Below are positions 39,204 through 49,800 of a stretch of DNA of 64,000 nt, one piece after another. A model generated the notes under the pieces. That model worked only from the letters and a program-made list of their open reading frames with translations, did not search any database and was not told where the DNA came from. The first letter of the stretch is position 1. Each line of letters opens with the position of its first letter. Origin of the DNA: Dyella humicola (GTDB taxonomy: Bacteria > Pseudomonadota > Gammaproteobacteria > Xanthomonadales > Rhodanobacteraceae); NCBI RefSeq assembly GCF_026283945.1, contig NZ_JAPDPC010000001.1, positions 1,178,001 to 1,242,000 of the forward strand, read 5' to 3'. Both the position numbers and the translations under genes were made by a program.

Positions 39204-39845
39204 CTAACGGCCGAGTTCGCGCAGTTCGTCCGATTCGACAATGCGCACACCGTTGCCGGGCGTACTGGCCAGACGCCACAGGGCTCGAGCCACCGTAGCC
39301 GCTTCGATACCGCGCAAGCGCCCCGGCAGTACCCGCGAGAAGGGCGCCGCGACGACTTCACCCAGCCGAAACTCCCGACGCGCCCCCAGCAGCAATGAAG
39401 GGCGCACGATGGTCAGGCGGGGCCAGTTCTGTTTCTGCAAGGCGAGCTCGAGTTCACCCTTGGTGCGGTTGTAGAAAATCTTCGAGGAGGGATCGGCGCC
39501 GAGCGCGCTGATCGCCAGATAGTGGCGTGCGCCCATGGCCAGGCCGTGCTTGCCCAGCGCCAGCGGCCAGTCGTAGTCGACCATGCGGAACGCCTCGCGC
39601 GAGCCGGCCTGACGGATCGTCGTGCCCAGGCAGCAGAACACGGTATCGATCGGACCATGCAACTGGGTGATCAGATGGCTGACCATGCCTACCTGATTTT
39701 CCAGCTTGGGGTGTGCGGGGAGAGCGTGCCGCGTCGGCGCAAGCACATGGGAAACGCCGGTATCGTCGAGCAACAACGACAGCAGCAGCCGTCCCGTAAG
39801 ACCGGTGGCACCCGCAAGTAGTACCTGGCGTGGCGAATCCGTCAT
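39204..39845 (-). CDS. NAD(P)-binding Rossmann protein, atypical SDR (HTATIP2/NmrA-like)
   Basis: 213 aa. The dinucleotide motif is [29 protein letters not shown] and YNRTKGELE (a YxxxK pair) match the short atypical SDR group related to HTATIP2/TIP30. No catalytic role can be named. It is transcribed alone, converging with the NlpC/P60 gene. Confidence 0.82.
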   Translation of the reverse strand: MTDSPRQVLLAGATGLTGRLLLSLLLDDTGVSHVLAPTRHALPAHPKLENQVGMVSHLITQLHGPIDTVFCCLGTTIRQAGSREAFRMVDYDWPLALGKHGLAMGARHYLAISALGADPSSKIFYNRTKGELELALQKQNWPRLTIVRPSLLLGARREFRLGEVVAAPFSRVLPGRLRGIEAATVARALWRLASTPGNGVRIVESDELRELGR

Positions 39846-40051
39846 GCGGTCATCCTACGGTTTGTGAGGCCTGGTCAATGGGTGGGTAGAACGTCGCTGG
39901 GATGCTTGCCTGGGCAAGGTGGGCATGACCATCTTGCGACGATCGACAAGAGCCTGTGCAAAGTTTCCGTGTGGTCACCAGCGCCGCATCCGTGGCGGTG
40001 CCGAGCCTGTACGGGTACGCTTGCGTAGTTTGTAGCCTGGAATCACCCCGC

Positions 40052-40705
40052 ATGCCTTTCGATCTTCCTCCCGTTACGCGCAACCTGCTGATCGCCAATG
40101 TGGCGATTTTCCTGTTGCAGCAAGTGATGGGCGAGACTCTGCTGGTGCACTTCGCCCTGTGGCCCTGGGGGGCGGACCAGGTGGCCCAGGCCGGTGACGG
40201 CAGCATCGTGTCGGTCGGTTTTCGAGTCTGGCAGGTGGTGACCTATGCCTTCATGCATGGCGGCTGGACCCATCTGCTGTTCAACATGTTCGCGCTGTAC
40301 ATGTTTGGTGGGCAGATCGAGCGCCTGTTCGGCACGCGCAACTTCATCCTGTATTACTTCGTCTGCCTGGTGGTGGCGGCGCTTGCCCAGCTCGCCGTAG
40401 TGCAGTGGTTCACAGGCGGGTTCTATCCCACGCTGGGCGCATCGGGTGCCATCTTCGGCCTGCTGCTGGCGTTCGGCATGATGTATCCGCATGAGAAGGT
40501 CATGCTGATGTTCCTGCCGATTCCGATGCCTGCGTGGCTGTTCGTGACTGGCTACGCACTGGTCGAACTGCTGCTGGGCGTGACCGGCACCCAGGCCGGC
40601 GTGGCGCACTTTGCGCATCTGGGTGGCATGCTCGGTGGCCTGGTGCTGATCCAGTACTGGCGTGGCAAGTTGCCGATCAAGCCGCAGCGTCGCCTCTGGC
40701 GCTGA
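40052..40705 (+). CDS. Rhomboid family intramembrane serine protease
   Basis: 217 aa with six hydrophobic helices. The catalytic Ser131 is in LGASGAIFG and His189 in HFAHLGG; the preceding TYAFMHGGWTHLLFNMFALYMFG is the rhomboid L1 and helix 2 region. It cuts transmembrane substrates within the inner membrane. Length is short and there is no accessory domain. The upstream in-frame extension to 39956 is not supported. An amino-acid permease gene follows 30 bases later. Confidence 0.93.
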   Translation: MPFDLPPVTRNLLIANVAIFLLQQVMGETLLVHFALWPWGADQVAQAGDGSIVSVGFRVWQVVTYAFMHGGWTHLLFNMFALYMFGGQIERLFGTRNFILYYFVCLVVAALAQLAVVQWFTGGFYPTLGASGAIFGLLLAFGMMYPHEKVMLMFLPIPMPAWLFVTGYALVELLLGVTGTQAGVAHFAHLGGMLGGLVLIQYWRGKLPIKPQRRLWR

Positions 40706-40735
40706 TCGCTCGCCCTACATCTATTCGGCTATTTC

Positions 40736-42118
40736 ATGACGCAGCATCTCCAGCGCCGGCTTACGCCGCGCCATATCACGTTCATGGCGCTTGGCATGGC
40801 CATTGGCGCCGGCCTGTTCCTCGGCTCGGCCGATGCCATCACGCTGGCGGGACCATCGGTGCTGTTCGCCTACATGTTTGGCGGCGTGATGATCTTCATC
40901 ATCATGCGCGCGCTTGGCGAGATGACCGTGCACGATCCCGTGGCAGGTTCGTTCAGTGTCTATGCGCAGCGCTACCTGGGTTCATTCGCAGGTTATGTCA
41001 CGGGCTGGAACTATTGGCTGCTCATGGTGGGCGTGGGCATGGCCGAGGCCACCGCGGTCGGAACGTATATGCACGCATGGTTTCCCGATTGGCCGCGCTG
41101 GATCTGGGTATTGGGTAGCGTGCTGACCATCGGTGGCCTGAACCTGCTAACCGTGAAGATCTATGGCGAGATGGAATTCTGGTTCACCCTGATCAAGGTG
41201 TTGACCGTGCTGGCGATGATCGCCGGCGGCCTGTCGCTCATCTTCCTGGGCTGGGGCAATGGCGGCCAGCCGACGGGCCTGTCCAACCTGTGGTCGCACG
41301 GCGGCTGGTTCCCACATGGCCTGACCGGCATGGTGCTGGCGCTGCCCGTGGTGGTGTTCTCGTTCGGCGGCGTGGAAACCGTGGGCATTGCGGCGGGCGA
41401 GGCCGCGCAGCCTGAACGCACGATTCCGCGCGCGGTGAACTCGGTGCTGTGGCGCATCCTGATCTTCTATGTGGGTGCGCTGTTCGTGATCATGGCGATC
41501 TATCCCTGGACGGGCCTCGGCACGCAAGGCAGCCCGTTCGTCACCACCTTCGCCAAGCTCGGCATTCCGCAGGCGGCGGGTCTGATCAACTTCGTGGTCA
41601 TCACGGCGGCGCTGTCCGGCTTCAACTGCACCACCTTCAGCGGCAGCCGCATGCTCTACAGTCTGGCTGGCAAGGGGCAGGCTCCGGCGGCGCTGAGCAA
41701 GGTCAACGCGCAGGGTGTGCCGCTTCGCGCGATCCTGGCGACGTTGGCTGTCCTCTTGTTTGCCGTGGTTCTGAACTATCTGCTGCCGGCGAAGGTGTTC
41801 GGCATCATGATGTCGATCCTGTCGTTCAACACGGTCTGGACGTGGACGATGGTGATGTTGGCGCACTTCAGTTTTCGTCGGCGTCAGCGCGCCGAGGGAG
41901 TTCCGCTGGGCGCGTTTCGGTTGCGGGCGTGGCCGATTAGCAGTGTCGTCTGCGTGGCCTTCCTGGGCTTTGTGCTGTTCATGCTTGGCTACAGTCCCGA
42001 TACCCGCGTGGCGCTCTATGTGGGCGCTGCGTGGATCGCGCTGTTGACCGTCGCTTACATGTTGTTCGGTGTGGAGCAGCGCATGCAGGTGCGTGAAGGG
42101 TTGCTGGCGACGGCCTAG
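40736..42118 (+). CDS. Amino-acid permease, APC superfamily (GabP/ProY-like)
   Basis: 460 aa with 12 hydrophobic helices. The first helix has the APC motif ALGMAIGAGLFLGSADAI, and helix 6 has FSFGGVETVGIAAGEA, both typical of the amino-acid transporter (AAT) group. It takes up an amino acid by proton symport; close relatives carry proline, GABA or aromatic residues, so the substrate stays open. It lies 30 bases after the rhomboid gene on the same strand. Confidence 0.9.
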   Translation: MTQHLQRRLTPRHITFMALGMAIGAGLFLGSADAITLAGPSVLFAYMFGGVMIFIIMRALGEMTVHDPVAGSFSVYAQRYLGSFAGYVTGWNYWLLMVGVGMAEATAVGTYMHAWFPDWPRWIWVLGSVLTIGGLNLLTVKIYGEMEFWFTLIKVLTVLAMIAGGLSLIFLGWGNGGQPTGLSNLWSHGGWFPHGLTGMVLALPVVVFSFGGVETVGIAAGEAAQPERTIPRAVNSVLWRILIFYVGALFVIMAIYPWTGLGTQGSPFVTTFAKLGIPQAAGLINFVVITAALSGFNCTTFSGSRMLYSLAGKGQAPAALSKVNAQGVPLRAILATLAVLLFAVVLNYLLPAKVFGIMMSILSFNTVWTWTMVMLAHFSFRRRQRAEGVPLGAFRLRAWPISSVVCVAFLGFVLFMLGYSPDTRVALYVGAAWIALLTVAYMLFGVEQRMQVREGLLATA

Positions 42119-42138
42119 GTTGTGTTGCCGCGCATACG

Positions 42139-42162
42139 CCTTCCCCCCTGTTGGGGAGAGGG
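42139..42162. repeat. Degenerate copy of the CCTCTCCCC inverted repeat (copy 2)
   Basis: CCTTCCCCCC then TGTT then GGGGAGAGG, an imperfect version of the repeat at 6049-6069 and 55296-55316, located just after the permease stop. Confidence 0.55.
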
Positions 42163-42192
42163 CTGGAAAGAGGGGTGGGTGCTCGCTCTCAC

Positions 42193-42746
42193 GCGACAAC
42201 TGGGCGGTATCGCCAGGGTGCCGCTTACGCAGCGGGCGTTCCGAACCGCTGCCGCGGTCCGGGTCACTTTTCTTTTGCTGGCCCAAAAGAAAAGTAACCC
42301 AAAGAAAATGGCCTTGAAGGCTCATAGCATGGCGCGGGATACGAGCCTGACGGGCGTGGCCAGCCGAATTAGTTGCGGCCCACGGCTACACACCGCCGCT
42401 ACACCGCAACGCGCCGATCCGCAGAGGGCTTAAAGCGTGGGTGATGCGGTGGCCATCTACGCACGCGGATACAGCAAACGTCACGACCTTCGGCCGAGCC
42501 TGCCTTAAGTCCTCACCGCGTCGGCGCGTTGCGGTGTAGCGGCTGTGTGTAGCCGTGGGCAGTCAGTTCCTTAGTCGCAGGAACCTTCCAACGCTTCTAT
42601 CCCACGCCATGCTGCCAGCTCTTGAGGCCGTTTTCTTTGGGTCACTTTTCTTTTGGGCCAGCAAAAGAAAAGTGACTCGAGCGCCGGCAGGCGATCGAAA
42701 CGCCCGCTGCGTAAGCGGCACCCTGGCCATAACGCTCAGCTGTCGC
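42193..42746. repeat. 554-bp nested inverted repeat
   Basis: The stretch folds on itself around about 42469. Matching arms include 42212-42240 with 42699-42727 (29 bp perfect), 42263-42295 with 42644-42676 (33 bp perfect) and 42378-42416 with 42522-42560 (38 of 39). Positions of each pair sum to 84938 or 84939, so this is one long palindrome. Each arm also holds a local hairpin, ACTTTTCTTTTG with CAAAAGAAAAGT. Short open frames inside are not credible genes. It fills most of the 750 bases between the permease and rapA; nothing else is visible there. Confidence 0.9.
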
Positions 42747-42868
42747 GCCATGGCGAGCCCCTCACCCTAACCAACTTCCCACCAGAAAATACCTTCGGGT
42801 AGTTCGCGGAAGAGAGGGGCGGGAGTCGTCGCAGCTCCCGCGACGACTCCCGAAAAATCCAAACGCGC

Positions 42869-45709
42869 TCAGCGCAGCGCCATGAAGTCCGGGCTCACCA
42901 CAAACCGCACGGCATCCAGTCGCAGTCGCGATTGCGGTAGCGCGGCCAATACGGCCGTGCGTTCGTCGGCCACCGCGGCAATCTCGCTATCGCTGATCGC
43001 CGGATTGACCGCGCGCATCGCGAGTAGGCGCGAAAGCTCGGCGTCGAGTGCTTCGGTCGCGTAAGCCAGGGCGTCGGTGACGCTGCCCTGTGCACGCTCG
43101 CTGGCCAGCGACTCAGCTTTTTCCAGCATGGGCGGCACCAGCTTGGTGAGGAACTTGCGGTAGCGCGGCACTTCGATGTTGCGGTCGGCGGCCTTGCGCA
43201 AGGCGATGTCGCTGGGGCGGAAGTCGACGCGCTCGGCAAGCCGCGTATCGACGGTAACGACCACCGGTTGCGTTGGCAGGAAGCGCTCGGCATCGAGCTT
43301 GCGGTCGGCTACGCATTCCAGAACGTAGACGGCCTGTAGCAGCGCGCTGCGTGGTGGCAGTCCGTCATCCACGAGGAACGCAGCATTGCCTTGCTCACTG
43401 GACAGTGCGAGATCCAGCGCGCCCAGCACGATCGGATGATCCAGGCGCAACAGCGGCAGTTCTTCGCGTGCCAGTGCGACCTCACGCGCGAATGTAACCG
43501 CCTGTGGGCCCTCGGCGAAGCCGGGCAGGGCGTCGGTGGAAAGATATTGCGGATCGAGCAGCAGCACCTTGCCGCCCAGCTCTTCGGCATGAATGCCGAA
43601 ACGTTCCAACAGGCCCTGGATGAAGGCGTCGCGCGTGGGGTCGTTATCTTCGCGGGTGAATGCCTGTTGCAGTTCATCCGCGTGCAGGTCGCGGCTGGCC
43701 GCGAGTTCGAGCAAATGATCGCGGCCGCTGCGAATCAGCTCGGCCATCTCCTCGTGGCTGGCCAGGGTTTCCGCCAGCAGCACGTCAAGTTCCTGGTCAC
43801 GATTGTCGTCACCGCGCGCGTGCTGATCAGCCAGTCGCGCGAGCGATTCGCCAAAGCGGCGCAGCAGCTCGCGACCATCGGCGGGGCTGGAGCGAAACGC
43901 ATCCACAGCTTCGTCGTACCAACGTGCCAGCACATGTTGCGCGCTGTCGGCCACGGCAAGTATGTGGATGCTGATGTCGTGCTTCTGGCCAATGCGATCC
44001 AGGCGTCCGATGCGTTGCTCGAGCAGGTCCGGATCAAGCGGCAGATCCCACAGGATCAGTCGATGGGCGAACTGGAAGTTACGGCCTTCGGAGCCGATCT
44101 CCGAGCAGAGCAGCAGGCGCGCGCCGTCCGGCTGCGCGAAATACGCCGCATTGCGGTCGCGCTGCACGATGCCGAGGCCTTCGTGGAAGCGCGCCAGGCC
44201 GACGCCACTCTTCGTGCGCAGCGCTTCTTCCAGCGCCGACACCTTGGCCTGGCTGCGGCAGATCAGCAGGAACTTGTCCTGCGGGTGCGCTTCAAGCAGG
44301 GTGACCAGCGTGTCGATGCGGGGATCGCTGGTGTAGTCGAGCTCGATGGCCGGCGATGGCTGCTGGATATCCGCGTGGAACTCGGCCAGCAATGACTGGC
44401 GTCCATCGTCGCTGAGCGTGTCGCCGTCAAGCAGGTGCCACACCGGCAAACGCTTGGGGAAGCCGCCGATGCTGGCGCGACGATTGCGGAACATCGCGCG
44501 GCCGGTGCCGTGGCGATCGATCAGTGCAGCGAGGATTTCGCGTGCATGCTCGGGCTTGGTCGTGTCGGCGAGTTGTGACTGAAGTGTTTCGTCGCCGTGG
44601 AAGGCGTCGCGCAACGTGGTCCGCTGCGTATCATCAAGCGGCTGGCCGTCGAGCAAGCGATCGGCAACCTTGGAGAGGTTGCTGAACTTGTCCGACTCGC
44701 CCAGATAGACGTCCAAATCGTGATAGCGCTGCGGGTCGAGCAGGCGCAGGCGGGCGAAATGGCCGCTGCGGCCGAGCTGTTCAGGCGTGGCGGTAAGCAG
44801 GATCACGCCGGGCGTGGCTGCGGCGAGCTGGTCCACCAGCGTGTAACGCGGGCTGGCGGCCTCGGGCGTCCAGGACAGATGGTGCGCTTCGTCGACCACC
44901 AACAGGTCCCAAGAAGCATCGCGCAGCTGCTGGGCGCGCTTGGGCGACTGTTCGAGGAAGGTGAAGTCGGCAATGACCAACTGCTCGTCTTCGAACGGAT
45001 TGCGGCTGGGGTCCGATTGCTCCAGGGCATCACAGCGCTCTTCGTCGTAGATGGCAAAGCTGAGGTTGAAGCGGCGCAGCAATTCGACAAACCACTGGTA
45101 GACCAGCGTGTCCGGCAGCAACACCAGCACGCGCTCGGCGCGCCCGGTGGCCAGCTGGCGAGCAATGATCATGCCGGCCTCGATGGTCTTGCCCAGGCCC
45201 ACTTCATCGGCCAGTAGCACGCGGGGAGGACGGCGTGCCGAGGCAATGCCGGCCACGCGCAGCTGGTGCGATACCAGCCCGATGCGGGCGGCACCCAGGC
45301 CCCAGGCCGGCGAACGGCGGGCGTTGGCGCGACGCTTCAGGCCCTCGAGGCGTAGTTCAAAATGTGAAACGGGGTCGGTGCGGCCACCGATCAGGCGGTC
45401 ATCGGCCTGGCTTACGCTTTGTTCGTCGTCGAGCTGGCCTTCTTCCAGCTCGCGGCCTTCTCCGCGATAGACCAGCAGCTCTTCACGGACCTCCACGCGT
45501 TCAACCAGGAAGGCAAGGCCCTTGCCGGCCACACGCTGACCCGGGCGAAACTCCGCGCGCACCAGCGGCGCCGAGTCCACCGCGTAAGGCCGCAGCACGC
45601 CTGCCTTGGCAAACAGCACCTGCACCCCGCGCCCTTCGACGCGCAACACCGTGCCGAGGCCGAGCTCAGGCTCGGCGGTGGAAATCCATCGTTGACCGGG
45701 TACGAACAT
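42869..45709 (-). CDS. rapA: RNA polymerase-associated protein RapA (SWI2/SNF2 ATPase)
   Basis: 946 aa from ATG 45709; the next possible start is a GTG at 45721. The N-terminus MFVPGQRWISTAEPELGLG mirrors E. coli RapA. Walker A is DEVGLGKTIEAGM, the DEAH box is DEAHHLSW, helicase motif VI-like SEIGSEGRNFQFAHRLILWD precedes LEQRIGRLDRIGQ. RapA binds RNA polymerase and recycles it after transcription. Slightly shorter than the E. coli protein (968 aa). Monocistronic by position, ending near the large palindrome. Confidence 0.95.
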   Translation of the reverse strand: MFVPGQRWISTAEPELGLGTVLRVEGRGVQVLFAKAGVLRPYAVDSAPLVRAEFRPGQRVAGKGLAFLVERVEVREELLVYRGEGRELEEGQLDDEQSVSQADDRLIGGRTDPVSHFELRLEGLKRRANARRSPAWGLGAARIGLVSHQLRVAGIASARRPPRVLLADEVGLGKTIEAGMIIARQLATGRAERVLVLLPDTLVYQWFVELLRRFNLSFAIYDEERCDALEQSDPSRNPFEDEQLVIADFTFLEQSPKRAQQLRDASWDLLVVDEAHHLSWTPEAASPRYTLVDQLAAATPGVILLTATPEQLGRSGHFARLRLLDPQRYHDLDVYLGESDKFSNLSKVADRLLDGQPLDDTQRTTLRDAFHGDETLQSQLADTTKPEHAREILAALIDRHGTGRAMFRNRRASIGGFPKRLPVWHLLDGDTLSDDGRQSLLAEFHADIQQPSPAIELDYTSDPRIDTLVTLLEAHPQDKFLLICRSQAKVSALEEALRTKSGVGLARFHEGLGIVQRDRNAAYFAQPDGARLLLCSEIGSEGRNFQFAHRLILWDLPLDPDLLEQRIGRLDRIGQKHDISIHILAVADSAQHVLARWYDEAVDAFRSSPADGRELLRRFGESLARLADQHARGDDNRDQELDVLLAETLASHEEMAELIRSGRDHLLELAASRDLHADELQQAFTREDNDPTRDAFIQGLLERFGIHAEELGGKVLLLDPQYLSTDALPGFAEGPQAVTFAREVALAREELPLLRLDHPIVLGALDLALSSEQGNAAFLVDDGLPPRSALLQAVYVLECVADRKLDAERFLPTQPVVVTVDTRLAERVDFRPSDIALRKAADRNIEVPRYRKFLTKLVPPMLEKAESLASERAQGSVTDALAYATEALDAELSRLLAMRAVNPAISDSEIAAVADERTAVLAALPQSRLRLDAVRFVVSPDFMALR

Positions 45710-45835
45710 CAGGGGGACCACAAGCAGCTAGGACCGCAGATTATCCGCCCAGTGGTTGTGGATGCCTAGAGAAAATGGTCCCCATGCTATTCGATGGTTC
45801 CATGACACGGGTCCGCGACCTCGGCAGGCACCGCG

Positions 45836-46438
45836 TTATGGCGCGCAGGCGGCCCCTACTGCCCACGGCTGTGTGCTGGTACTTCCCGATGTGCTCAGAT
45901 CGAGTTCGACGCCCTGAACGGAAGCCGTGCTCGTGCCAGTACCCGTGCCGTTGTCGCGATAGCAGGTGGCGAATTTCAGAATCGCTGCGGTCGCGATGGG
46001 CAGCTGCTGACCCTGCCCATTGAAACTGATCACATAGCTGTTTGCGGTGTAGTTTGACTGGATCGAGACACCCTGGCGCGCCTGGGTGTAGCGCAGCAAG
46101 AGGTTGGTGGCCGACGCGGGATTGAAGATGGTGTTGGCCACCGCGTTTCCGGGCGTGTAGCTGTAGACCATCCAGCCTGTGTCGTACGTCTTCGTCGGAA
46201 GACAATTCTGGCCATCCGTGGTTGGGCAGACAGACACGGCCAAGCCGCGATTGGCCGCCTCGGTTCTGGCGTAGCTCAGGTCGGCCAGCAAGGCGTTGCT
46301 GCTCGAGGCGACCTGGTTGCGGCGGATCGAGTCGCGAAAGGCCGGCACGGCGAAAACCGCCAGTATCGCCATGATGGCGAGCGTGACCATCAGCTCGATC
46401 AGGGTGACGCCTTTGGCGTGTGACGATATCCGCTTCAT
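45836..46438 (-). CDS. fimT: Type IV pilus minor pilin, GspH/FimT family
   Basis: 200 aa from ATG 46438, just five bases after the pilE stop; a GTG at 46447 is an alternative. The prepilin leader ends KGVTLIELMVTLAIMAIL (cleavage before the hydrophobic helix, with Glu at mature position 5). The rest fits GspH/FimT: a small domain with paired cysteines and QVASSSNALLADLSYARTEA. FimT and FimU help initiate pilus assembly, and FimT binds DNA in some competent species. It is the last gene of the operon, whereas FimU/FimT is usually first. Confidence 0.88.
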   Translation of the reverse strand: MKRISSHAKGVTLIELMVTLAIMAILAVFAVPAFRDSIRRNQVASSSNALLADLSYARTEAANRGLAVSVCPTTDGQNCLPTKTYDTGWMVYSYTPGNAVANTIFNPASATNLLLRYTQARQGVSIQSNYTANSYVISFNGQGQQLPIATAAILKFATCYRDNGTGTGTSTASVQGVELDLSTSGSTSTQPWAVGAACAP

Positions 46439-46443
46439 GGCGA

Positions 46444-46872
46444 TCACCAGCAGTTGCCGTTGGACGTGGTACCGGTCATCGACTTTAAGCCGGCGTTATT
46501 AATCGTCAAAATCAGGCAGGCGTCCGTGAGCTGAGCGGTTTGCGGCCTTGCCTCCATCGTAAATTGCTGGTTAGACACCAATACGCCACCCTGGATGTCG
46601 GCGATATAGAAGCCATTCTGCGAGCTGGTGTTATTGAAGCCGATGGTGGGCAGGTCAGCGTACTGGTTATGCGTGGCGTAGTAGCGCTCCTCGGCGACGG
46701 CGATGCTTTGCAGCAGCTGTTGCCCCTCCGTGCGCCGGGACCGGAACGCATAGCGCTGGTAGGAGGGGATGGCGATGGCGGCCAGCACCGCAATGATGGC
46801 CACCACGATCAGCAGTTCGATCAGGGAGAAGCCGCGCGATCGCTTCAACGAGTTCCAGTTACGTGACTTCAT
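46444..46872 (-). CDS. pilE: Type IV pilus minor pilin PilE
   Basis: 142 aa. The leader ends SRGFSLIELLIVVAIIAVL, the prepilin peptidase site with mature Phe1 and Glu5. After the helix comes RRTEGQQLLQSIAVAEERYYATHNQYADL, typical for PilE minor pilins, and a C-terminal cysteine pair (DACLIL...NGNCW). It primes the pilus tip complex with PilV, PilW, PilX and PilY1. The start overlaps the pilY1 stop by four bases. Confidence 0.92.
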   Translation of the reverse strand: MKSRNWNSLKRSRGFSLIELLIVVAIIAVLAAIAIPSYQRYAFRSRRTEGQQLLQSIAVAEERYYATHNQYADLPTIGFNNTSSQNGFYIADIQGGVLVSNQQFTMEARPQTAQLTDACLILTINNAGLKSMTGTTSNGNCW

Positions 46873-49800
46873 GGATTGATCTCCGACCAGGAGCGGCGAC
46901 GCCAGATGGTGGTCTTGAAGGTAACTCCTCCGGGGCCCTTATTACCGGGATTGGGATTCAGGTTGTTGGTAGGCGTCACGCCGGGGAGCAAGCCCGTGCC
47001 GCCGCCGACCATGGTGGTCACCGGAATCGTGCCGCTCGTCCGCACATTGTTGACACGGGCACCAATGTAGGTGATGCCGCCTACCGAGCCGACGGCGGAG
47101 CCTGGGCCGCCCGTCGTGGCATTGATCAGCATCACCGCACCCAATACCGCCGGACTGCAGGGGTCGGTGCTGCTCGGGATCAAGGTGCTGATCACCGCCG
47201 TATTGCTGCTGAAGATGGCACCGGGTGTCACCACGACGCGTTCGCCGGCATCAGTCTGGGTCGTGCCGCTCATGGTGCTCAGGTCGAAGTACCAGCCGCC
47301 CGAGGTGCCGGGCACGGTATTGCTGGTCAGACTGCGGTAGGTGACGCCGTAATTTGGGTCACTGGTGTTGGTGATGGTGGTTTCGCTCAGCGTTTGCGCT
47401 GTCAGCATCGAACGCGTGATGGTGACGGGGGCTCCGCTGGAATCCACCTCGTCACGGATGCCGTACACGGTTTGCAGCGTGGTGCTGGTGTTGTCTCCGG
47501 CACCCAGGTATTTGCCGGTGCCGAACAGCACGATGAATCGATTGGTCGACGAATCGGGGAACAGGCGTGGCATGACGGTAATCGGCTGGGCGCCCTGGGT
47601 CTGCGGCTGGAAGGCCAGGGTGACGGTCCAGTTGCCCGGTGAGGGATCGCTCAGGTCGAAGCGCCACAGATTGCCCGCCAGGTCGCCGGCAAACGCCACA
47701 TCATCGATCTGGTCGTGGTTGTAGTCGCCGAGCACGGGTGAGGTCAGCCCATAACTGGTCACGCCGGTGATCGTGGTGGGCGTCTTCAGCTCCTGGATCA
47801 GCGCACCGGTCTGTGCATCCAGCACGAACAGCGAGCTGTAGCCATTGGACGCCGCCGCAATGGTCGTGCAATTGGCCGGTTTGTCGGATTGGCTGCAGTC
47901 CGGGAAATAGCCGCCCGGTACCAGCACCACCCATTTGCCGTTGGCGAGGCGGCCGATGTTCGGCTGCCCATAGGTGTAGCCAAGATTGGCGGGATTGCCG
48001 GCGGTCGTTTTGGGCTGGTCAGCGTCGAATTCCCACAGCACGGTGCTGGAGGCCGCCGCTTCCGTCACCGTGGTCGGATTGGAGATGTCCAGCGCGTAAA
48101 CACCGCGCCCACCCAGGCGCAGGCCACCCACCAGAAGGGTATGCCACTTGTTGTCGCTGAAGAACACATCACGCGTGACGGGGGTGCTGTTCACGGTGGG
48201 AGCAAACGTGAAACTGCTCTTGCTGGTCAGATTGCCCAGGTTGGCGTAGACCGCGCGCGGCACATAGGCCCAGCGCTCCTGTCCGGCCGTGGCACTCTGG
48301 CCCGGGCCATAGCTGGCGCAGCTGGTTCCGCTGCCCGGAGGATTGCAGGCCAGGGACGCGTCGAAGGCGTGCAGCATGCCGTCATTGGCAGCCACGTAGA
48401 GCGTGGCGGGTCGGTTGATATTGTTGCTGACGTAGGTGTCGTAGGACTGGGCCGAATTGCCGGCTTCCGGCGCACCTACAGGCCAGTTGTTGGTGTAGCC
48501 GCTGGCGGGATAGCTGACGTATAGCGGTTGCGCGTCGATGATGGCGCCAAGCAGGCTGTTGCGCGTGCGCATGACGCCCTTGGTTTCTTCGGTGCGATCG
48601 CCGCGCAGATAGTTCACGCGAGTGGCCAGGGTGTCATTGGTGCTGTCGGTCGAGGCGGGCGCGTTGAGACCATTCTGCTCGCTCGTATCGAACGCGGAGG
48701 TGCTCTCGAACGGCATGGCCGCCATGACGCCCGTGCTGCTCATATTGACGGTGAGAATCTTGCGGCTCGTGGGCGGCGTCGTGGTGCCGTTGGTCAAGAT
48801 CGTGCCCGCGTCCCAGAGGACAGCGCCCGTCGAACCATCGGTGTTCAAGGTCAACGCCTGCAGCACGCCACTCCAGTCGATTGAGCTATAGCCGGTGTTA
48901 TAGGTCACGGCGCCCAGCGTCATCACCGATGCATTGACCGCGCTTACCGTCGGTTGCGCCGCGCGGGCCGTAATGTTCGTAAGGATGCTGGTCAGCTGGG
49001 TGATCAGCAGCTGCGGATTGCCCGCGTTGAAAAACTGGCCGCGGCCGGCGAGCGCCGCATGCCAGGTGTCGTCAACGTTGGCGGCGATACCGCCGCCGGT
49101 GCCGTTGGGAACCGGCCAGCCCACCAAGCCGGACGAGTTTGCGACGCCCTTGCGCAGCGAGCAGGCGTCAGATGTGTCCGGTGCGGCGTTCGTGCAGTCC
49201 GTGTCCCCGGAAAAGTTGAGCTGGCCGTTCACGCCCAGACCGACCAGGTACTCCGACATATGCGGCCAGGTGGCCGGATCGTTTTTCGGATTGAAATAGA
49301 TCTCGTTGTTCAGCTGCGTGGTGCCAACGATTGAGCTGGTGGTCGTGCTCGATGCGACGACGCCCTTGGTCAGGTCGGGCAGGTAGGCCGGTACGATCTT
49401 GTTGCTGGTCGGGGCATACAGGTCGGAGCGCAGATTCGTCGCCCAATAGTGGAAGGCGATGTCGGACAAGGACGCGTAGCCAGAATCACCGGCGTCGTTT
49501 ACCGGCGCGAAGATCGAGGTGACGCCAGCGGAGGTGGGGCTGGGATACGCCGTATTGTCCGGCAAGGTGAGCGAGCTCGACGGCAGGGTGAGCGTGGACC
49601 TTGAAGGACCATCGGCGCTGCCGTTCCACAAGCCGTCCGTCACCAGCATGTGGAAGTTCTGGCGGCAGTAGAGCTCATTGCCGGTGGTGGCGCCTGCTAC
49701 AGGCGGCTCCCAGTACGGATCGGTCAGATTTCCGGTGGCCCCTGTATTGCCATTGCCACGCTGGAAAAACGCGCCGGCGCGAGCCACGGCGCTACGCGTT

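Noticed and set aside
42555-42770. Small open frames inside the large palindrome (for example 71 codons with a SLFFWASKRKVT segment)
   Set aside because: They are translations of repeat DNA; both arms give the same type of peptide, and there is no ribosome-binding site.
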